A stretch of DNA of 10,179 bases from NCBI GenBank assembly GCA_033856535.1, contig JAWVEV010000001.1, positions 1-10,179 on the forward strand. The letters run 5' to 3'. Each line of letters opens with the position of its first letter. The stretch's first letter is position 1. The notes under the pieces were generated by a model. That model had not been told where the DNA came from and searched no databases. It was given only the letters and a program-made list of their open reading frames with translations. Position numbers and translations under genes: made by a program. Source of the DNA: JAWVEV01 sp033856535 (GTDB lineage: Bacteria; Actinomycetota; Thermoleophilia; Miltoncostaeales; Miltoncostaeaceae). Of the stretch, positions 5,512 through 10,179 are shown in pieces.

Positions 5512-6959
5512 GCCTGGACCTGCGCGACTGGATCGCGCGCCTCGAGAAGGCCGGCGAGCTCACCCGCGTCTCCGCGCGGGTCGACCCGCACCTGGAGATC
5601 ACCGAGATCACCGACCGGGTCACCAAGGCCGGCGGGCCGGCGCTGCTGTTCACCAACCCGGCCGGCAGCGAGCACCGGCTGCTGATCAACCAGTTCGGCA
5701 GCGAGCGCCGCATGACCATGGGCCTGCGCTGCGACACGCTCGACGAGCTGGGCGACCGCATCCAGGACCTGCTCGACCTTCAGCCGCCGCATGGCGTCGT
5801 GGCCAAGGTCAAGGCGCTCGGCAAGCTGCGCGAGCTGGCCTCCTTCTCGCCCAAGGCCGTGCGCGAGGGGCCCTGCCAGGAGGTCTGGCTCGACGAGCCG
5901 GACCTCGACCGGCTGCCGATCCTCACCTGCTGGCCGAAGGACGGCGGGCCGTTCGTGACGCTGCCGCTGGTCTTCAGCAAGGACCCGGTCACCGGCGTGC
6001 GCAACTGCGGCATGTACCGCATCCAGAAGGTCGACAAGCGCACCGCCCTGATGCACTGGCAGATCCACAAGGACGGCGCGGCCCACCTGCGCGACTCGGC
6101 CGGCCGGGTGCCGGTGGCGGTCGCGCTCGGCACCGACCCGGCCACCACCTACAGCGCGACCGCGCCGCTGCCGCCGCACCTCGACGAGATGGTCTTCGCC
6201 GGCTTCCTGCGCGGGCGCAGCGTGGAGATGGTCAGGTGCCGCACGGTCGACGTCGAGGTGCCGGCGAGCGCCGAGATCGTGCTCGAGGGCTACGTCGACG
6301 CGTCGGACCTGCGCCCGGAGGGCCCCTTCGGCGACCACACCGGCTTCTACACGCCGGTCGACGACTACCCGGCCTTTCATCTCACCGGCATGTCGATGCG
6401 CAAGGACGCGATCTACGCGACCACGATCGTCGGCAAGCCGCCCATGGAGGACTTCTGGCTCGGGAAGGCCACCGAGCGCATCTTCCTGCCGCTCATCCGC
6501 ATGACCGTGCCGGAGCTGGTCGACATGAACCTCCCGCTGGAGGGCGTCTTCCACAACTGCGCGATCGTCTCGGTGAAGAAGCGCTACCCGGGCCACGCCA
6601 AGAAGCTGATGAACGCGATCTGGGGCCTCGGGCTGCTGTCGCTGAGCCGCTGCGTCGTCGTGGTGGACCATGACGTGGACGTGCAGAACCTCTCCGAGGT
6701 CGCCTTTCAGGCGTTCTCGAACGTCGACGCCGGCCGCGACATGCTGGTCACCGAGGGCCCGGTGGACGCCCTGGACCACGCCGCCCCCTACTTCGCCTAC
6801 GGCAGCAAGGTCGGCTTCGACGCCACCCGCAAGTGGCCGGGGGAGGGCGTCGTGCGCCCGTGGCCCGAGGAGCTGCGCATGAGCGACGACGTGCGCGCGA
6901 CGGTGGACCGGCGCTGGCGCGAGTACGGCATCCCGGGAGCGCGCCCGCCGGCTCGCTAG
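5508..6959 (+). CDS. ubiD: UbiD-family prenylated-FMN decarboxylase (likely menaquinone biosynthesis)
   Basis: 483 residues, typical UbiD length. UbiD enzymes use prenylated FMN, made by UbiX, to decarboxylate aromatic or alpha,beta-unsaturated acids, in quinone synthesis the prenylated aromatic acid. Visible landmarks: RNCGMYRIQ (165-173) containing the conserved active-site Arg R165; EGPFGDHTGFY from E271, with E271 and D276 at the catalytic acid positions (E. coli UbiD also reads GDHTGYY there); then VSVKKRYPGHAKKLMNAIWG, VVVDHDVDVQN and GFDATRKWPGEG, all matching the C-terminal half of UbiD. The GTG at 5508 overlaps the previous stop (GTGA); GAGG 13 nt upstream is too far to be a good ribosome-binding site, so coupled translation is likely. 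Last gene of the hem operon. Actinobacteria make menaquinone, so that substrate is favoured, but UbiD members also act on other acids and ubiX is not seen here. Confidence 0.92.
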   Translation: MSLDLRDWIARLEKAGELTRVSARVDPHLEITEITDRVTKAGGPALLFTNPAGSEHRLLINQFGSERRMTMGLRCDTLDELGDRIQDLLDLQPPHGVVAKVKALGKLRELASFSPKAVREGPCQEVWLDEPDLDRLPILTCWPKDGGPFVTLPLVFSKDPVTGVRNCGMYRIQKVDKRTALMHWQIHKDGAAHLRDSAGRVPVAVALGTDPATTYSATAPLPPHLDEMVFAGFLRGRSVEMVRCRTVDVEVPASAEIVLEGYVDASDLRPEGPFGDHTGFYTPVDDYPAFHLTGMSMRKDAIYATTIVGKPPMEDFWLGKATERIFLPLIRMTVPELVDMNLPLEGVFHNCAIVSVKKRYPGHAKKLMNAIWGLGLLSLSRCVVVVDHDVDVQNLSEVAFQAFSNVDAGRDMLVTEGPVDALDHAAPYFAYGSKVGFDATRKWPGEGVVRPWPEELRMSDDVRATVDRRWREYGIPGARPPAR

Positions 6960-6970
6960 GCTCGACGTCA

Positions 6971-7014
6971 CACGGCCGCGCGCGGCGTCAGCGCCGCCCG
7001 CGCCGCCGACCGTG
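6971..7014 (+). terminator. Strong GC hairpin after ubiD, candidate terminator
   Basis: An imperfect inverted repeat begins 12 nt after the ubiD stop. Outer arms CACGG (6971-6975) and CCGTG (7010-7014) pair exactly; inner arms GCGGCG (6982-6987) and CGCCGC (6992-6997) pair around the tetraloop TCAG, with four further pairs beyond one C-C mismatch. There is no T-tract after it, so it is not a classical intrinsic terminator, but hairpins without U-tracts are reported at gene ends in GC-rich actinobacteria. It could instead be a leader structure for the permease gene. Confidence 0.4.
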
Positions 7015-7056
7015 ACGGAGCCTGCCCGGCGAGCGCCCGTGAGGCGCGGGAGGCCG

Positions 7057-7104
7057 ATGCGCCTCGAGTTCCATATCCATCGCGTGCGCGGCGCGGGGCG
7101 CTAG
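7057..7104 (+). CDS. Possible 15-residue leader peptide abutting the permease gene
   Basis: ATG at 7057, preceded by GGGAGG (7048-7053) with a short 3-nt spacer, opens MRLEFHIHRVRGAGR and stops at TAG (7102-7104). The very next base begins the permease GTG, and the two are in the same frame. It may be a leader peptide that couples translation, or the relic of a longer permease N-terminus cut by an amber codon, or chance. The AT-richer spot TATCCAT (7074-7080) inside it could alternatively be part of a promoter. Confidence 0.25.
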   Translation: MRLEFHIHRVRGAGR

Positions 7105-9015
7105 GTGCCGCCGCGCCGCCGCCGACACTCCGACGGCCTCGAGCGGGTCCTCGGCGCCCCCGCGCTGTCGGCCACCGCCTACGGCAACGTGGGCTCGTCG
7201 ATCTACTACGCGCTCGGGGTCACGGCCGCGTTCGCGCTGGGCCTGACGCCGCTCGTGTTCGTGATCGCCGGCCTGATCTTCGCGGCGACGGCGGCCACCT
7301 ACGCCGAGGGGACGGTCCGCTTCCCGGAGGCCGGCGGCTCGTCGAGCTTCGCCCGGCACGCCTTCAACGAGCTCGTGAGCTTCGGGGCGGCCTGGGCCCA
7401 GATGCTCAACTACATCATCACGATCGCCATCTCGGCGTTCTTCGTGCCGCACTACCTGTCGATCTTCTGGGAGCCGCTCAAGGAGCCGCCCTGGGACGTC
7501 GTCGTCGGGTCGGCCGTCGTGGTCCTGCTGGTCGCCGTGAACATCGTCGGCGTCCAGGAGGCGGCGAAGCTCAACATCATCCTGGGCGTCATCGACTTCG
7601 CCACCCAGGTGCTGCTGGTGATCCTCGGCGCGATCCTGATCCTCGATCCGGGGATCCTGGCCGACAACGTCGACTTCGGCGTGACGCCCACCTGGGGCCA
7701 GTTCCTGCTCGCGATCCCGGTCGGGATGATCGCCTACACCGGGATCGAGACGATCTCGAACCTGGCCGAGGAGACGCGCGACCCGCTGCGCGACATCCCG
7801 CGCTCGATCCGGGTGGTGGCGATCGCGGTCTTCGCGATCTACTTCACGCTGCCGGCCATCGCGCTCTCGGCGCTGCCGGTGGTCGAGATCAACGGGGAGC
7901 GGACCACGCTGCTGGGCGTCGGGCCCGAGAACGGCGGCTACGCCAACGACCCGGTGCTCGGCGTGGTCGAGAACCTCGGCCTCTCCGGCGCCTTCCACCA
8001 CATCCTCGGGATCTACGTCGGGGTGCTGGCGGCGACGATCCTGCTCATCGCCGCCAACGCCGGCGTGATCGGCGCCTCGCGCATCACCTACGCGATGGCC
8101 GGCTACCGCCAGCTGCCCGAGCGCTTCCGGCGACTGCACCCGCGCTTCCGCACGCCCTGGCTCTCGCTGGTGGTCTTCGCCGGCGTCGCCGCGGTCGCGG
8201 TGATGCTGCCGGGCCAGACCAACTTCCTCGGGACGATGTACGCGTTCGGGGCGATGCTCTCGTTCACGATCGCCCACGCGTCGATCGTCGCGCTGCGGAT
8301 CCGCCGGCGGGAGGAGGAGCCGGTCTATCGCGCCCGGCCGAACCTGCGCCTCGGCGGGATCGACTGGCCGCTCTTCGCGGTGCTGGGCGGCCTCGGAACC
8401 GGCGCGGCCTTCGTGGTGGTGCTGGTCCAGGAGCCGCTCACGCGCTGGGTGGGCCTCGGCTGGCTGGCCTTCGGGCTCGTCTGCTACGCGATCTACCGGC
8501 GCTCGCTCGCGATGCCCCTGCGGCGCACGGCCCGGGCCCCCGCCCTGGTGCTCGGCCCCTCGCTCGAGCTCGATTACCGCGCGATCGTCGTGCCGGTGGT
8601 GCGATCGGGCGCCAGCGAGGAGGCCCTGCTGGCGGCGGTCCGCCTGGCCGGCGCCCGCCGCGGCGCGCGCCTGGTGATCGTGACCGTGCTCGAGGTGCCG
8701 CTCGAGCTGCCGCTCGACGTCCGCCGGCCCGAGCTCGTGCGCGAGGCCGGGCGGCTGCTCGACGACGCCCGCGCGCTCGTCGAGTCCTACGGCGTGCGCG
8801 CCACCCCCCGCCTGATCCGGGCCCGCCGCGCCGGCGACGCGATCGCCCTGGAGGCCGCGCGCCAGGACGCCGACCTGGTCGTGATCGGCGCGGCCCGCCG
8901 CGCCTCCGGCCGGCGCGAGGTCTTCGGCAAGACCGTCGACACGGTGCTGCGCGAGAGCCCCTGCCGGGTCCTGGTCGCGGCCCGGGGCGCCGCCGCCAAG
9001 GGGGCCGCCGCATGA
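7105..9015 (+). CDS. APC-family amino-acid permease with C-terminal universal stress protein domain
   Basis: 636 residues. The first 475 or so form an APC-superfamily transporter with about 12 hydrophobic helices. TM1 carries the unwound substrate-site motif GNVGSSIYY (27-35); the loop YAEGTVRFPEAGGSSSF, the TM6-region motif AYTGIETISNLAEETRDP (EETRDP from 222) and GYRQLPERFRRLHPRF (from 333) are family hallmarks. A cytosolic Usp domain follows from Y491 (YRAIVVPVVRSGASEEALLAAVRLA) to the end (ESPCRVLVAARG). Its nucleotide motif is altered: GAAR at 595-598 instead of GxxG, and GKT at 608-610 instead of G(S/T). Such fusions occur in actinobacterial and archaeal permeases and are thought to regulate transport; the substrate is unknown. 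GTG 7105 is the only plausible start, since an in-frame TAG sits directly before it and the next GTG lies inside TM1. It starts a second unit with a mini-membrane protein and another permease. Confidence 0.9.
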   Translation: MPPRRRRHSDGLERVLGAPALSATAYGNVGSSIYYALGVTAAFALGLTPLVFVIAGLIFAATAATYAEGTVRFPEAGGSSSFARHAFNELVSFGAAWAQMLNYIITIAISAFFVPHYLSIFWEPLKEPPWDVVVGSAVVVLLVAVNIVGVQEAAKLNIILGVIDFATQVLLVILGAILILDPGILADNVDFGVTPTWGQFLLAIPVGMIAYTGIETISNLAEETRDPLRDIPRSIRVVAIAVFAIYFTLPAIALSALPVVEINGERTTLLGVGPENGGYANDPVLGVVENLGLSGAFHHILGIYVGVLAATILLIAANAGVIGASRITYAMAGYRQLPERFRRLHPRFRTPWLSLVVFAGVAAVAVMLPGQTNFLGTMYAFGAMLSFTIAHASIVALRIRRREEEPVYRARPNLRLGGIDWPLFAVLGGLGTGAAFVVVLVQEPLTRWVGLGWLAFGLVCYAIYRRSLAMPLRRTARAPALVLGPSLELDYRAIVVPVVRSGASEEALLAAVRLAGARRGARLVIVTVLEVPLELPLDVRRPELVREAGRLLDDARALVESYGVRATPRLIRARRAGDAIALEAARQDADLVVIGAARRASGRREVFGKTVDTVLRESPCRVLVAARGAAAKGAAA

Positions 9016-9179
9016 ACCGGGTCAAGGCGACGGTCGCGCTCGGCTCCCTGATCGCCGTGATCGGGGTCGTGATCGCCATCCAGGGCATCGCGCTCGGCAA
9101 CGCCATCGGCGTGATCCTGGGGCTCCTGCTGGCCGGCCTCGGCGGAGGCCGGGCCTACCTGGCCCGGAAGCGCTCGTGA
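9012..9179 (+). CDS. Small two-helix membrane protein (55 aa) between two permeases
   Basis: 55 residues from ATG 9012 to TGA 9177-9179. The start overlaps the permease stop (ATGA) and has AAGGGGG (8998-9004) with a 7-nt spacer, so initiation is well supported. The protein has a short basic N-terminus (MNRVK), two hydrophobic segments (about 7-23, rich in Ile/Val, and 27-43, rich in Leu/Ile/Gly) and a basic tail ending in ARKRS. By the positive-inside rule both ends would be cytosolic, a helical hairpin. Its stop overlaps the GTG of the next permease (GTGA). I recognise no family; the cassette position suggests an accessory subunit of one of the transporters, which is inference. Coding status is likely given the overlaps, the ribosome-binding site and the clean helix pattern. 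Confidence 0.75.
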   Translation: MNRVKATVALGSLIAVIGVVIAIQGIALGNAIGVILGLLLAGLGGGRAYLARKRS

Positions 9180-10179
9180 CCGCGAAGCGCCTCGGCCTGG
9201 AGCGGCACCTGGGCTCGCCCCACCTGGCCGCGCTCGCCTACGGCGGCGCCGGCGCCGCGCCGTTCCTGGCGGTCGGCGCGCTCGCGGCGGGCGCCGGCGG
9301 CGCGGCTCCCTGGGTGGTGCTGGCCGTCGGCCTGGTGATGGTGGTCGTGGCGCTGAGCTACGGCGAGGGTGTGGCCCTCGCCGCCGAGCCGGGCGGCTCG
9401 TCGGCGTTCGTCCGCCGGGCCTTCGGCGACGCCGCGGGCTTCGCCGCCGGCTGGCTGGTGCTCCTCGACCAACTGCTGCTGCTCGGCCTGGCGGCCACGG
9501 TGCTCCCGGCCTACATGTGGGCCGTCGCCGGCGCCGACCCCCCCGGGCACGTCGCGCGGGCGGCGGTCGCCGCCGCCGCGATCCTGGCGGTCGGCGCCGT
9601 CCGCCTGGTTCGGCGCGCCCGGCTCTACCGCGTCGCCGTCGTGCTCGCGGCGGTCGCCGTGACCGTGCACCTGGCGGTCGTCGGCATCGGGTTGGTCCTG
9701 CTCGCCCGCGGCGACCTCGACGTCGCCGGCCCCGGATGGAGCTGGGCCGACGTCGCGTTCGCGCTGCCGATGGCGGTGCTGGCGTTCGTCGGCCTCGAGA
9801 CCGTGGCGAGCCTCTCGGGCGAGGCGCGCAAGCCCGGCGCCGGGCTCACGCGCACCCTCCTGGCCGGGCTCGCCGCGGTCCTGGGGATGCAGGTGGCCCT
9901 GGCCGCGCTCGCGGTGCAGGCCGGCGCGCCGCGCTCGGGGCCGGGCATCGACGGCTGGGTCGCCTCCCCGCTCGCCGCGCTGACCGATGCCTTCGAGGGG
10001 CCGCTTCCCGGCGCCGCCGTCGACCTGCTGCGCGCGGCCGTCGGCGTCTCGGCCGTCGCGGTGCTGCTCGCGCTGATGGCGATGGTCTTCTCCTCGGCGG
10101 GCCGTCTGGCGCTGGCGCTGGGCCGGCGGGAGGGCCTGCCGCACGCGTTCGCCCGGCTCCATCCGCGCACCCTGATCGC
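9176..10179 (+). CDS. Second, divergent APC-family permease, cut by the window edge
   Basis: Open from GTG 9176 to the window end: 334 complete codons and no stop, so the C-terminus is missing. It is a hydrophobic multi-helix protein that aligns by eye with the upstream permease: YGEGVALAAEPGGSSAFVRRAF matches its YAEGTVRFPEAGGSSSFARHAF, AFVGLETVASLSGEARKP matches AYTGIETISNLAEETRDP, and RREGLPHAFARLHPR matches YRQLPERFRRLHPRF. It is therefore a paralogue in tandem. The TM1 motif has diverged: GGAGAAPF (23-30) replaces GNVGSSIY, so substrate or mechanism may differ. The GTG overlaps the stop of the 55-residue protein (GTGA), with a weak GGAAG 5 nt upstream. Whether it also ends in a Usp domain cannot be seen here. 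Confidence 0.85.
   Translation, partial: MTAKRLGLERHLGSPHLAALAYGGAGAAPFLAVGALAAGAGGAAPWVVLAVGLVMVVVALSYGEGVALAAEPGGSSAFVRRAFGDAAGFAAGWLVLLDQLLLLGLAATVLPAYMWAVAGADPPGHVARAAVAAAAILAVGAVRLVRRARLYRVAVVLAAVAVTVHLAVVGIGLVLLARGDLDVAGPGWSWADVAFALPMAVLAFVGLETVASLSGEARKPGAGLTRTLLAGLAAVLGMQVALAALAVQAGAPRSGPGIDGWVASPLAALTDAFEGPLPGAAVDLLRAAVGVSAVAVLLALMAMVFSSAGRLALALGRREGLPHAFARLHPRTLI

Larger units (their letters stand above)
6960..7104. other. Intergenic region between ubiD and the permease gene
   Basis: 145 bp, the only non-coding gap between same-strand genes in the right two thirds of the window. It holds the GC hairpin at 6971-7014 and the 15-codon ORF at 7057-7104. A promoter for the permease unit is expected here, but I see no convincing -35/-10 pair; TATCCAT at 7074-7080 is the only AT-rich spot. 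Confidence 0.5.

Noticed and set aside
3662..5761. A 699-codon open frame on the minus strand
   Set aside because: It lies antisense to hemL, the small protein and the ubiD start, is built of Arg/Pro/Gly/Ala low-complexity sequence without any domain, and is a normal by-product of GC-rich third codon positions.
5208..6971. A 587-codon open frame on the minus strand opposite ubiD
   Set aside because: The sense strand encodes a fully recognisable UbiD; the antisense product (His/Asp/Arg/Val-rich repeats) has no domain.
6988..8277. A 429-codon open frame on the minus strand opposite the permease
   Set aside because: Composition is dominated by Arg/Asp/Glu/His, as expected from the reverse complement of hydrophobic membrane codons; no motif found.
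9155..10162. A 335-codon minus-strand open frame opposite the second permease
   Set aside because: The plus strand is open from 9176 to the window end and matches the APC family residue by residue; the antisense product is charged low complexity.
1..10179. CRISPR arrays, insertion sequences, tRNA or rRNA genes
   Set aside because: I saw no regularly spaced direct repeats, no transposase-like coding sequence and no tRNA T-loop/CCA pattern on either strand.

Overview
The window looks like chromosomal DNA of a very GC-rich actinobacterium. Hand counts of single 60-base lines give about 70% GC on the left and 75-82% in the middle and right. Gene content (zinc-type HemB, an Lrp-like siroheme decarboxylase, UbiD, permeases with universal-stress domains) and dense stop/start overlaps fit a Thermoleophilia-like (Solirubrobacterales/Gaiellales) lineage. 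That placement is inference; no rRNA or marker gene is present.

Layout. (1) Positions 45-1248, minus strand: a two-gene unit, a glutathione S-transferase followed 10 nt later by a small SAM-dependent methyltransferase. (2) 1249-1608: a divergent intergenic region with a G-quadruplex-type motif, an inverted repeat, a possible 46-codon ORF and a candidate leaderless promoter for hemB. (3) 1609-6959, plus strand: one tightly overlapped operon, hemB - fused ahbA/ahbB - hemL - prenyl-synthase-like small protein - ubiD. (4) 6960-7104: a strong GC hairpin that may end the operon, then a 15-codon ORF directly abutting the next gene. (5) 7105-10179, plus strand: an APC-type amino-acid permease with a C-terminal universal stress protein domain, a 55-residue two-helix membrane protein, and a second, divergent APC permease that runs off the right edge.

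How the genes work together. HemL and HemB catalyse two early steps of tetrapyrrole synthesis (glutamate-1-semialdehyde to 5-aminolevulinate, then to porphobilinogen). The AhbA/AhbB-type protein between them belongs to the family that decarboxylates siroheme, a step of the alternative siroheme-to-heme (or heme d1) route. UbiD is a prenylated-FMN decarboxylase of the kind used in quinone synthesis. The protein before it resembles a catalytically dead polyprenyl-diphosphate synthase subunit. The operon therefore appears to combine heme and isoprenoid-quinone biosynthesis, both needed for respiration. The most interesting points are the fused siroheme decarboxylase in this setting, the degenerate prenyl-synthase-like protein, and the permease / mini-membrane protein / permease cassette.
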